DNA of 64,000 nt from Acanthamoeba castellanii str. Neff (Eukaryota; Discosea; Longamoebia; Acanthamoebidae): the NCBI RefSeq assembly GCF_000313135.1, contig NW_004457431.1, positions 62,001 through 126,000 on the forward strand, in the 5' to 3' direction. A program made the position numbers and the translations under genes. Each line of letters begins with the position of its first letter. Within the stretch, counting starts at the first letter, position 1. This document shows, in pieces, positions 34,149 to 44,858 of this stretch. The notes below the pieces were generated by a model. The model made no database searches. It saw nothing but the letters and a program-made list of their open reading frames with translations, and was not told the origin of the DNA.

Positions 34149-36509
34149 CTAGTTGAGCCAGAAGGCGTCGATGCAGCAGACGCTCCACTTGGAGTTGTAG
34201 CGCCACCACCAGAAGAGGTAGAGGAGCGAGTAGAAGGCGTTGTTGCTCGTTTGGGAGACGTGGAAGAGCGGGAAGACGGAGAGGTGGAGGCTGGAGGCGC
34301 CCTTGCTGAAGAGGAAGAAGGGCAATAGGAGGAGGAATAAGTCGCTACTCCTCTTGCTGCGGTAGAGCCAGAAGAGAGGTACGAGGAAGAAGGAGAAGGC
34401 GGTGCCGCTGCTGACCACCCACACGAAGGGGAAGAGGGTGAAGAGGAAGAAGTCGTTGTCGATGCTAAACCAGAAGATGAGGAAGAACGAGAAGGTCTTG
34501 GCGCCCGAGCTGGATCGTGTGAAGGTGAAGAGGGGCAGCACGCCCACCGCCCACCGGCCGGTGCTGCTGCTCCCGGCCACCCACACGAAGGGGAAGAAGG
34601 CGAAGAGGAAGAAGTCGTCCTCGCTGCGGACCCACAAGAGCAGGAAGAGCGAGACCGTCGTGGCGCCCTTGGCCGACCGCGCGAAGGTGAAGAACGGCAG
34701 CACGGCGACGGACCACCCGCCGCCGGCCGTGTCGCGGGCGTACCAGAACTGGAGGATGAGCGCCCTCGTCTCCGTCTTGGTCCGATAGATGAACCCGAAC
34801 GGCAGGAGCATCGACAGCGTCTTGGTCTCGTTGCTGATCACCCAGAACAGGAACAGCACGCCTATCGTGCGCTTGTTGCGCGCTGTTTTACGCAGTAGTG
34901 TGGAAGAAAGTGTGAGGGTTTGTTCGCTGAAAGCGAGCGCGCGATGCCAGGAGGAGATGATGACGTACAGGCGGAGTAGAAGAAGATCGGGAAGAGCCAG
35001 CACAGGGTCGAGTCGCCGTCTCGCTTGATGAAGAAGATGGGGAACACTGTGGCCCACCACATGCCCGACGAGTGCTTGGCCATCCAGAACAGAAGGAAGC
35101 CGATGACCGGCTTCCACTGCGGAGAGCGGTAGTAGAAGAACGGGAGCACGGACATCGTCACCGAGCTACTGGCCGGGTTCTTGGTGAACCACACGATGTA
35201 GAACAGGCCGAAGCCGGTCTTATCGATCTCCGGGTTGCGGTAGAAGAAGAAGAACGGCACGAGCGTCGTGAACACCCTCCTGTGGCCGTTGTTTGTCGAC
35301 ACTCGGAGCCAGTAGAGCAGCATCACCGACAGCGTTGTGTGATTGTCTTTGTTGCTGAAGATCACGAACGGGAAGAGCACCAGTTTCCTGCAGTTGGTGT
35401 CGGGTGTGTCGTGTGTGGGCGAATTAGCTGAAGCTTTACAGTAGTGAGAGCGTCGTGTGTACTCGAGTTTGCCCCGGCGCGTGGTCAAGTAGAACAGCAA
35501 GAAGAAGATCGTCGTCTGAAAGCAATGAAGAGCGAGTCAGAGTCAGAGGGCATGAGATCGAATTGAGAGAGCCTCGGGCAGGCGGACGAACCGTGTTGTT
35601 CCCTTTGACAAACCAGAAGATCGGGAAGATGGTGAATACAGAATGGGAGTCCATCCTGACTAACCATACCACCCCTGCATGCATCACCACAGACAAGTCA
35701 GACTAGGGCAAGCAGCAGCAGCAGCAAGGGCACAAAGGGCACACATGCATCTTCAACTTTGAAAGATCTTCCAACGAACCGCAGATGGTCGTGGCGCTGG
35801 AGCTGTCCTCGCTGAAGTGCCAAAAGATGGGGAAGAGGACGATGGCGCGATAGACCCTGAACGAGTTGGCGTTGTGCATGTTCGGCGTATGGATGGTGCG
35901 ATAGTAGAAGATGTAGAGCACCGACAGGAAGAAGCGCCTCTCGCCCTGCTTCTCTGTTGACACGTACGAGAGCAGCGGGAAGACGTGCAGAACCGTGCGC
36001 CCGCCTTCGCCTCCGCTCTGGTCATAGCTATGGTGGTGATAATCATCAGCACAGTGCCGCCTTCATCCTTGCAAGGTCCCTCTCGACGTGACAGGTGGGG
36101 TGGCGCACCTTTTGTAGAAGATGACGCAGGGCGCGATGGCGATGAGCATGCGACGTTGCGAGATGTAGATATACGTGAGTGGCAGCAGCCGCATCGTGAA
36201 GACCCATCCTTCGCCCTTGCCGGCAGCAACAGCATCGTCGCTGCTGGTCTTGGAGATGCGGAAGAACGGCCAAATCACATCGACGGCCCAGCCCCCTGGC
36301 ACGGACACCAGGCGGAGCAGGATGACGAAGATGGAGATGCACCAGGCCGAGAGGGTCGATGCGGCCGTGTAGCGGCAGTAGTTGACGATAAACGGGTACC
36401 AACCGCGTTTTAGCCCCTTGGCCGGCTCCTCGCTGCCACCCTCGTCATGCCGTTGGTAGTAGAGGGGCCACAAGGGCAGATTTGACGCCGTGCAGCAGTC
36501 CCCGGCCAT
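34149..36509 (-). CDS. Protein built of 17-18-residue aromatic tandem repeats
   Basis: I know no named family for this. The start is taken at 36509 (MAGDCCTASNLPLWPLYYQR) and the stop is TAG at 34149-34151. Nearly the whole product is a run of units of the form hxhhPhFhhxxxSxxxxx. Examples are VLPLFTFTRSSSGAKT, FSFFLIFWFSIDNDFFL, FTLFPFVWVVSSGTAFS, FFLVPLFWLYRSKRSSDL, FLLLLPFFLFSKGASSLH and LSVFPLFHVSQTSNNAFY. Short aromatic strands of 7-9 residues alternate with polar turns rich in S, N, G, K and R. I count more than 20 units over about six exons; exons at 34149-34890 and about 34970-35390 are the cleanest. Strands this short, with polar turns every 17-18 residues, suit a beta-sheet, beta-barrel or beta-solenoid better than helical membrane spans. 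No signal peptide is obvious. Location and role are unknown. Confidence 0.75.
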
Positions 36510-36544
36510 TCAACGATGCGCAATCCAATCAATACTAACATAAA

Positions 36545-38557
36545 TCAGACCAGAAGAAGAGCTCCCCTGTGTAATACAACATCTCTTTCGCCTAAGAGGC
36601 CCGCCGCGCTGAAAAAGAACATCGCCAACCAACCACACCGCGCCGCGGCCCACGGGCACCTGGTCCTGCGTTTCTGCGATCTTGCATAATTATGATGTCG
36701 GTTAGGGTCATTGGCCGCGCAGCTGGCCAGTTCGAAGGACTCTGGCTCACTTCTTCCCCTTTTGGTCCTCCTCGCCGTGCGTGGCTTGGTTTTTTCTTCA
36801 TCTTCCTCCTCTTGGTCTTGGTCTTCGTCATCCTTCGCTTTGTCTTTGCCCTTGCCCTTGCCGCGCGCGGCCGGTTTCCTTTCTTCTTCGCTCTCGCTGC
36901 TGGAGGACACCCCGTCGTCATCGTAGTCCCGCTCATCCTCTTCTCCCTCGCTCTCCGGTATCTCCCCCTTCTCGAGGTACCTGAAGTAGATCGACTCGGT
37001 CCGGTCCTGCAGCGCAGCACAGCCATCAAACGAACGAGGGTCAACACAACCGCTTTCTTTGGCTGACGTGTGGTGGTACCTGCGCGAGCTCGCCCGTCTT
37101 TTTGATGAACTCTTTTGACTCGACATCAAGCGTGGGCGCCCTGTGTACATGCGCGGGGGAACGTGTGAGCAATCAACGCCGTAGGCCGAAGGAGGGCGGT
37201 GGTCTTCACCGGGTCGGGTGTGGCCGTACCAGTAGTTGAGCAAAGCGTTGCGGCACGCACGCAGGTGGCCCTTTTCCAGGATTTGCACGGCGAAGAAGTC
37301 GACCAGGGGCTTCTTCCAGCGCGCGAAGCCCAAGTGCCCCAGGCTCGTCAGGATGCGCGCTAAACGACAAACAACGACAACGACAACAACAAAGCATGGG
37401 GTCAGCGATACGCCGACCACATGGGGAAGTGAATGAGGTAGGTCCGGGTACTGATCCGTAGGTTGTTGTGGGTGTGTGAGTTCATGTTCCGGTAGCGCGA
37501 TAGCCAGTGCTTGGCGCGCTTCACCTGGCCCGTGTGCTTATCCACCAGACGCAGGCCGTAGAAATCGAGCTGGCGTGTTGATCAGACGAGAACGAGAGAA
37601 CACGGACAAGCGAGCTCGTGAGAACACGGCTTGCTAGGCTTCTGCACCTTATCTTGTAAGCATACCATGAGCTGATAGGACTTGACCACGCGCATGGCGA
37701 TCTGTACGCTCTCCCGCATCAACTTGGCTGAAGCGCGTAGCGAGAAGACGATGAAAGTGAGGATTGGAGTTGTGTGGTGTGGGAGAGTGCCAAACAGGAC
37801 TGGCGACTGCTATGTATGTACCCTCTCCCTTGGTGAGACGCGCGGACTGGTAGTTCATGCCGCCGCCCTCAAACAGGGGGAAGAGCCACTGGATGTAGCC
37901 GTGGTGGGCCTCCAGCTTCTTGTAGTCGCCCCACCAACGCTTGTGAACGCGATCGATCACGTCACCAGATGGACGCGACGGCCGCACCTGCGTAGCGTAT
38001 CCGACACAACGCACGAGAGAAGGAAGTATGAGTAATATCCATTACCAAGAAGAAGGAACGAGCACGTAGAAGCAAACGACGGTGGTCGTGGTGAACGCTA
38101 CGTTGGAGTAGAAGAGGAAATTGGGACCCTCGCGAGGGTTGACCTCGACCCTCGGTGCCGACTGGCGTGGCGACCACGGCTGCGGCACATACGCCGCCTG
38201 GACTCGACCTACTCGCAAAATACATGCAAATAAATAAATATTCGAAAAAAACATAATTAAATAATTTATGAATGATAGGAAATGGAGGAAGGGACCTGAG
38301 GAACGGCGGAGAGGATAGCGGCCGGCCTCGTTGGTGGTGACGACGGCAGTGGAGGAAGATGAAGACGAGGAGGAAGTGACGCGCACGGTGGAGGCCTTTA
38401 CGAAGGTGAGCTTCCCCTTTGTTTTGGTTTGGCGCGACTTGTCGTCCTCGGCTTCCTTGGCCTCCACCTCCTCCTCTTCGCGCTTTGTTCGTTTCGCCTG
38501 GCGCCCTTCGCCATCCTCTTTTCCTTTGCTCGCAGCAGGCCTCTTGCGTGGCGGCAT
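36545..38557 (-). CDS. Opioid growth factor receptor (OGFr) N-terminal-domain protein
   Basis: The start is at 38557 (MPPRKRPAASKGKEDGEG). A basic, acidic and Ser-rich nuclear-type N-terminus comes first. The conserved OGFr block then spans several exons: EGPNFLFYSNVAF, then DRVHKRWWGDYKKLEAHHGY directly followed by IQWLFPLFEGGGMNYQS, then KLMRESVQIAMRVVKSYQLM. The block closes with RILTSLGHLGFARWKKPLVD and FFAVQILEKGHLRACRNALL. The hallmark is HHxYIQWLFPL. The C-terminal exon is highly charged (ESEEERKPAARGKGKGKDKA) and ends in an uncertain hydrophobic stretch before the stop at 36545, so the true 3' end may lie a little upstream. In vertebrates OGFr is a nuclear-envelope-associated receptor for met-enkephalin. 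Homologues in protists and fungi share only this N-terminal domain and their function is unknown. Confidence 0.83.
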
Positions 38558-39376
38558 CGTCAATCTTCAACAACCACACTTCCTTCCTGAAAGTTACCGT
38601 TTAATATTTCAATAATAATCTTTACACTTTTTTTCTCGCTCATTTTCTTATTATTATTTTATCCCTCCGTCTCGCTGTGCAACCAAAAGAATACTAGGAA
38701 AAAGCGTGGATTGACAAACATTTCTGGACATGTTCCACCAATTTATTAGCTTGTTTTCCCGTTTCCGGAATGCGGGGCAGTCGCAGATGGCTACCACGGA
38801 GAATTCATCACATACCAAACTTCTGTACACTTTCGCGCCAAACTTTTCAGCCAACTCCTCGCCGTTTCCGTGTCACTTTCCGACGTGTATTATAAATATT
38901 TCCTGTCTTTGAAGGCTTAAATGATTCAAATACTTTAACTGTTTCTCTGTGCGACCATGGAGATCGCTGTCTCGCAGATTCGGCGGTGGCTGGGTACGCC
39001 AAAGCGGCGAAGACAGTGAAGTTGGCAGCGGCTTTCGTGGAAATTCGACAGGTGACGACCACCGATATTTGACGGTTCTTCTGTCTGTCTCAGTCATTCT
39101 TCACAACCACCACAGCGAGCTGAGCCAGCGACACGCCCAGCCACACCCGGCACCCCGCCTACAAAACCACCAACCCACCAGTCCATCCCACCAACGCTTT
39201 CATGCTCTACTGCTCTCCTCGTGCTTCCTCCAACACCACAACCACCAACTTCACCCCTCGCACCTCGCTTCTCTTCGACGCTTCGCTCGACTACTTCGAC
39301 TCAACCATCAACGACCGCTTTAGTCGTTTCTCCTAGCGCCATCGTCGTCACCCCCAACAGCAACACACATAATCAA
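38558..39376. other. Intergenic region between divergent OGFr-like and small basic protein genes
   Basis: This 819-bp stretch is A/T-rich at 38590-38690 and becomes CA/CCA-rich toward 39370. No exon with support is seen. It should carry both promoters. A longer in-frame ORF reaches back to 39221 but is low-complexity. Confidence 0.5.
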
Positions 39377-39790
39377 ATGGCACCCACCCCTACCGCCCCC
39401 GCCACGTCGACTGCCACCGCCACCTCCACCCAGGCCTCGCCCACGCCCGTGAAGAGGAAGGGCCCCAGCCCGGCGGTGCTCAGCAATGAGCTCTTCCAGC
39501 TCAAGAAGCAAATCGACCAGCTTCAGTTCAGAGTCGCCCAGCAGCAGCGCAAGGGCGACCCGCAGCTCGCCCGCACCCAGGCCAGACTCGAAGGCCTGCG
39601 CCGCACGCACCAGTGGCTCAAGCGCCTCCACATGGCGCTCCACCCGCTCAACCCTGCCCACCAGCCTCTCAAGCAGCAGCCGTCTAGCCCCAAGCCGGCC
39701 GTCCGCTCGGTGGTTGCCGCTGCCACCACCACCTCGGTCACCGTCATCGACACCTCCTCAGCACCGCAGACCCTAAGCGTCCGCTCGTAA
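39377..39790 (+). CDS. Small uncharacterised Ala/Thr/Gln-rich protein with coiled coil
   Basis: A single-exon frame gives 137 residues from the ATG at 39377 (MAPTPTAPATSTATATSTQA) to TAA at 39788-39790. The middle is a plausible basic coiled coil (LSNELFQLKKQIDQLQFRVA, then QQQRKGDPQLARTQARLEGL). The flanks are low-complexity Pro, Thr and Ala. The same frame stays open back to an ATG at 39221, but that part is Pro/Thr-rich and looks like 5' leader. No family is recognised. The codon pattern in the coiled-coil part (G/C at third positions) resembles neighbouring genes, which supports real coding. Confidence 0.5.
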   Translation: MAPTPTAPATSTATATSTQASPTPVKRKGPSPAVLSNELFQLKKQIDQLQFRVAQQQRKGDPQLARTQARLEGLRRTHQWLKRLHMALHPLNPAHQPLKQQPSSPKPAVRSVVAAATTTSVTVIDTSSAPQTLSVRS

Positions 39791-40649
39791 CGGGCCAATC
39801 GACCGCTCTCCACGACTCGACTTAGTTCCCTCTTATTCGACGAATTTAGAGACCCGCCACAATCCGAGATCGGATGGAATTTGCAAGAGAAGAACGGACA
39901 CGATAGCAACGAAGAAGGACGCGCGCGGCCTGTACATCCTGTACACAATTTTGTTTTACACTGCCACATATAATCCCCCCTATTTTTCTCGCTTCTACAT
40001 AAATCGATTTCAACCTACGCGACCACTTCCCTTCTTCTTGCTCTTTACTTTTTTATGACGGCCTCTCATTTCATTGTTGCTTCAACCATAACCCACGGTA
40101 CCCCCTCCCAGACCAAAGGCTTTGCTCTCGTTCACGAAGAGCCGGGAGAAGAGCTTCTTGTCATCCAGCTGCTCTCCAGCTCAACGGCGTAGCCCCGAAC
40201 GAGGAGGATCAAGGTGAAGGGCGGTGAGCGTGGATGACAGGAAAAGCAAGGGGAAGGAAGGCCAGAGCTACCACGAACCAGCCGACAGCCTTCCCTGCAG
40301 ATTTCAGCTGGAAGACACCATCTTCGCTGCAGGTGGCCCACCCTCATCTCCCATCACTCTCGTGGTTAGCTGAACCTCATCCTCCATACATAGGCTTGGG
40401 CATGCGCTGTACTTCGGCAGAGCCCTCCACAGACCAACCCACGGCGGAGGCCCATTCGACATTCACACAACACTACCTCAACCAGCAACAACAACACTGG
40501 CCCTGCACAATCGTCCACTCTCACCTTCTGCAGGACTCGACAACAACCATCCTCCCCTTGATACCGCACACGACTCACAGCACTCAGCAGTGATACACAC
40601 AACCCCGCACTTCGCAACACAACTCACCACACACACACCACACAACACA
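39791..40649. other. Intergenic region upstream of metacaspase gene
   Basis: No supported exon is visible. The last 150 bases are CA/CAACA-rich leader-like sequence just before the metacaspase ATG. Confidence 0.5.
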
Positions 40650-42829
40650 ATGTCTTGGGACATGGGCGTCGCACCTCCGGGCATGACCCCGCCCGGAGGC
40701 GGCTACGACAGCACCGCCTACCCGCCACCACCGCCCGGCTACGGCGGCCCTCCGCCCGCTGCGGGCGCCTACCCGCCATTCCCCACGTACGCCTGATCTC
40801 CCGCATTCATCACACATTCCACACATTGGCCTGGGACTGCGGGCTGACTGACATTCGCGCTCGGTACGTAGGCAAGGGCCGATGCCGCCGGGTCCGCCGA
40901 CCCCGCAGGACAGCCCCTGGGGTGGTCCTCCCGCTGCGCCCGGCCTGGGCTACGGTGCCCCGGGGCCAGACCCGGGCTTCACAGCCTTCCCTCCGCCCGG
41001 CGGCGCCCCTCCGCCGCCGGCTGCTGGAGGCGGCTGGGGCCAAGCGGCGGCCCCGCCTCCGCCCGGCGGGGCGGGCTACTACGGTGGACCGCCTGCGCCG
41101 CCTGTGGATCAGGGGTGGCAGCAGGCTCCCGCACAGATCGCGGTGGGCGGCGGCGGGGCCTACGGAGACCGTGGACCCTATGCGCGTCGCAAGTCGCTCC
41201 TCATCGGCATTTCCTACCGCAACTCCATTCGCCCCTTGGGCGGTACGCACCACACCGCACCCCAATTCACACAACTCGACTTACCATAGTACATTCGACC
41301 CAGGCTGCATCAACGACGTGAAGAACGTGCGCCAGTTCATCGTCGAACGCTACGGCTTCCCCACGTCGCGCGATTCCATGGTACGCGAGAGGACGGATGT
41401 CTACAGAGAGAGCGAGTCAGGTCTAAGACTTTCTTCCTTCTTCGCGTTTGGGGTTTCTTTGTTGTCAGGTCATCCTCACCGACGAGGGACACGAGGACTC
41501 TGCTCATCGGCCCACCAAAGAGAACATCGTTCGTTGGATGAGGTGGCTGGTGGCCGACGCCCGGGCCGGCGACTCGCTGTTCCTGCACTATTCGGGCCAC
41601 GGAGGCCAGACCCCCGACAAGGGTACGCCCGTTCGCTGCTGAGTGCTCTTCTCTGTGGAGCCTCCACAGAGAGCCACCGATGTTTAACCACTCCCAAGGA
41701 GCAGATGGCGACGAGATCGATGGCATGGACGAAACCATCTTGCCCGTCGACTACGAGAAGACCGGTCAGATCGTCGACGACGACATGCACGAGATTCTCG
41801 TCAAGCACCTCAAGCCAGGTAACTTCCATTGCTTGCGAAAACACGGTACACTGGTTTCCCCCGAATCGCTCACGGTCGTGCTCGCGACAGGTGTGCGGCT
41901 GACGGTGATCTTCGACTCGTGCCACTCGGGCACGGCGCTCGATCTGCCCTACGTTTATGACAGTCGCGGCAACATCGTGTGCTCACCGGAGATGATTGCG
42001 GCCGCAGGCGGACCCAAGCCCACAGCCCAGGCCAGCAACACCAGCACCTACTACAGCAGCGGCGCGCCTTCGGGACCAGCACCTACTACAGTAGCGGCAC
42101 GCCCTCTGGGACCAACAGCTACTACAGTAGCGGCACCCCTTCGGGGACCACTTACTATGGCGGCATGCCTGCGGGGACTCCCACCACCTACTACCAATCC
42201 AACCCGGTGGTGCAGTACAACGCCCGCAAGAAGAACAAGTGGAGCAGTACGTACAGGCTTGGAGCTCTTCCGATCGCGATGAATCCCCTGATCTAACGAC
42301 CAATCCTTCATTTTCACAGCCAAGCTGGGCCACATGCTCATGGGCGTTTCCAGTTCGATGATGCCCCAACGGGGCATGGGCGACTATGGCGCCGAGACCA
42401 CCGACCGCGAATACAACTACCAGGCCCACCTGAGTAGGATCTCTCAAGTAACCCACCTCCTGCCAACGACCTCTTTCGATCCTAAAGTTCTCATCGCCGT
42501 GCGTGTGTTGTCACAGGCCGACGTGGTGATGTTTTCGGGCTGCAGTGACGAGCAAACCAGTGCCGACACCAGCATTCAGGGCAGCCGCACCGGCGCCATG
42601 AGCTACGCCTTCATCGCCACGTTGCGCGCCAATCCTCAGGCACGAGTTCCAGCGCCCTTGGTTGTGTGTTGTTGTGGGTCGCTGACATGAGCGTTTCCCT
42701 GTGCAGGGGGTGACCTACTCTGGTCTGCTGGGCAGCATGCGCGAGGTCCTCCAGGGTCAGGCATTTGGCCAAGTGCCGCAGCTGTCCTCATCCCACCCGA
42801 TGAACATGAACCAACCGTTCAATGTCTGA
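40650..42829 (+). CDS. Type I metacaspase with proline-rich prodomain
   Basis: Metacaspases are Arg/Lys-specific cysteine peptidases of clan CD. The start is at 40650 ([20 protein letters not shown]) and the stop is TGA at 42827-42829. The N-terminal about 170 residues are Pro/Gly/Ala/Tyr-rich ([24 protein letters not shown]), encoded by two exons joined at 40782 and about 40873. The catalytic domain starts [16 protein letters not shown] and [19 protein letters not shown]. The His motif is [13 protein letters not shown] and the Cys motif [20 protein letters not shown]; both dyad residues are intact. A tandem [10 protein letters not shown] repeat follows at 42046-42190 and a conserved end ([18 protein letters not shown], then [12 protein letters not shown]). 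Reading through needs one more G in the run at 42072-42074, otherwise the frame breaks inside the repeat. A proline-rich metacaspase is known from Acanthamoeba castellanii. Confidence 0.92.
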
Positions 42830-42974
42830 TGCAGTCTGCTGCCCGCTAGGCGCAGGCCTTTCGTTACCATGTAACGCACATTGACATAACTTTCAGAACA
42901 GCGAAACGAACATTCGAAACGCAATTTAAGAATACCCTTGGAGCTGCCCAACAGACCGCCAAGAAGACAAAAAG

Positions 42975-44510
42975 ATGGAGCAGACGGCACGTTTCGAGGG
43001 CCTCTTTGCCGCGACTCTCACGCCATTTGACGAAAACGGCCACGCCTCCACTCGCCTCACAAGTAACCCCCCCCCAACCATGATATTTTGTACTACCACT
43101 ACCTCTGCCGTGCTTATTGACGTTGGGTATTGTGTGCGTTGTCGCAGAGGAGTATGGAGAGCGGCTGGTGCGAGAAGGAGTGACGGGTGTGTTCTGCTGC
43201 GGCACGTCGGGCGAAAGCATGAGCCTCACCCTACCCGAGCGCAAGGCTGCCCTCGAGGCTTGGCTCACTACGCCTCTTCGCGTCATAGTCCACATCGGCA
43301 CTGCCAGGTATGTATGAAGTCCAGCGCCTCTTGAAAACAAGCACCACACCTTCCTCTGACCGCTCTACTTACGCCGTCCCGCCCGGCCGCTGAAGCTTGG
43401 AGCAGACAAAGGAGTTGGCTGCTCATGCTGAAAAGGCGGGTGCTCACGGCATCGCCCTCATGCCCCCCTTCTTCTTCAAGGTGAGTCCCTTTCTCTTCTC
43501 TCCCTTCTTCCATTTCACGTCTCGACCCACATTCCTAACGTAACCATCTACCACTCTTCTTCCTCTTCTGCGTGTCGTTCACAGCCTCGCAACGTTGAGG
43601 AACTGGTGTCGTACTGCGAGTCGGTGGCCGAGGCTGCGCCACACACGCCCCTGTTCTACTATCACTTCCCTGGTACCATCACAGGGCTCTTTGTGGTACA
43701 TGCCTCAGCCCTAATCGTCGTGGTCGCATGATTGGGCGTTCAGGTATGGTGGGTGTCAACATTCCGCTCTACGACTTCTTCGCTGCGGCCAGCAGCCGCA
43801 TCCCCACTCTTCAAGGTGCCACCCTCATTCTTACCCACCTTGAAAGGTGTCTTGTGTGCTGACCTCGTTTCATTCATTCAGGCGCCAAGTTCACCGACTC
43901 GCAGCTGGGCGACTTCTTCCGGGCTCTCTGCTTCGCCGGTACGACCGCCCTGACCCTTCGTCGCTGCTGCTCGTACTGGTCGTAGGAATCCCACTGTGCT
44001 TTGCATATGGGCTTCAACAGACCGCAAGTACGACGTGATGCAGGGCTACGAGTTTTCGTATCTGCCGTGCCTGGTGCTGGGCGCCAAGGGCTACGTCGGG
44101 GTGTCCTTCTCCCTCTGCGCTCCGGTCTACCACCGCCTCGACAAGGCCTTCCACGAGGGCGACTTCGCCACCGCGCAGCGCCTCCAGCTCGCCGTGTCCG
44201 ATTTCCTGACCACAGTCCTTAACTACAGCATGATCCCCGCTGTCAAGGCGCTCGCGAAGGAGGTTCTCTCAGCCCTCACCTACCCTCACCTGGTGGTCTT
44301 CTTCAGCTCCCGCTCATGGCTTGTGCGTGTGTGTGTGTGTGTGTGTTTGTGTTGTGTGTGTGTTGTGTGGTGTAGTGGACTGGCCTGGACTTTGGCGGCG
44401 TGAGGAAGCCGCTGGTGTCCCTTACGGACGCTGAGCGGACCAAGCTCCTGAACGAGCCCAGCGTCAAGACCATGCACGCCCTCGTCCTCGAGCACCAGCC
44501 CAAGCAGTGA
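42975..44510 (+). CDS. NPL: N-acetylneuraminate lyase
   Basis: This class I aldolase cleaves N-acetylneuraminic acid into N-acetylmannosamine and pyruvate. The start is at 42975 (MEQTARFEGLFAATLTPFDE) and the stop is TGA at 44508-44510, over about eight exons. Conserved blocks of the DapA/NanA family are in order: FAATLTPFDENG; GVTGVFCCGTSGESMSLTLP (pyruvate-binding GTSGE); GIALMPPFFFK; PLFYYHFPG joined to MVGVNIPLYDFF (catalytic Tyr); TLQG joined to AKFTDSQLGDFF (Schiff-base Lys); and GYEFSYLPCLVLGAKGYVGV. FYYHFP followed by M-V-G-V and KFTD favour the neuraminate lyase branch over dihydrodipicolinate synthase. The C-terminus reads TMHALVLEHQPKQ. A GT-repeat intron lies at about 44321-44374. 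The likely role is using host or prey sialic acid as carbon and nitrogen source. Confidence 0.9.
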
Positions 44511-44858
44511 TACACCTTGACCCATCCGCCATCAGTGGCCCTTTACCTTGAGCACCTTCATCTTCATGCTGCACCAGGGCCAAGCTCATGAGCTAACCGC
44601 AAATGAAGGGAGCTTGGATACCGACAGTTTGAGCTGTCGTGGAGTACCACGGATTGGAGGTTGGTTTCGTTTCGAACCACAAAAGAACAGTCCGTGAAGG
44701 TTGTTGCTCGCACGACTGCTGCTCTGCATCGTCTCGTCTTGTTCACCGGTATTGGGCTACCTCCTGCCTGTTGTTGTTCAAGTACTAGCAAGCGTTAGAA
44801 AGTAGAGAGTTAGCGAAGAGAAAGCTAGATCTAGATTGATCAACCACCTCAATCTAAG
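44511..44858. other. Spacer between NPL and armadillo-repeat gene
   Basis: It presumably holds the 3' UTR of NPL and the 5' leader of the next gene. No exon or element is recognised. Confidence 0.5.

Noticed and set aside
39221..39376. N-terminal extension of the small basic protein to Met 39221
   Set aside because: The added part is Pro/Thr-rich and resembles the CCA-rich leader sequence found before other starts here.
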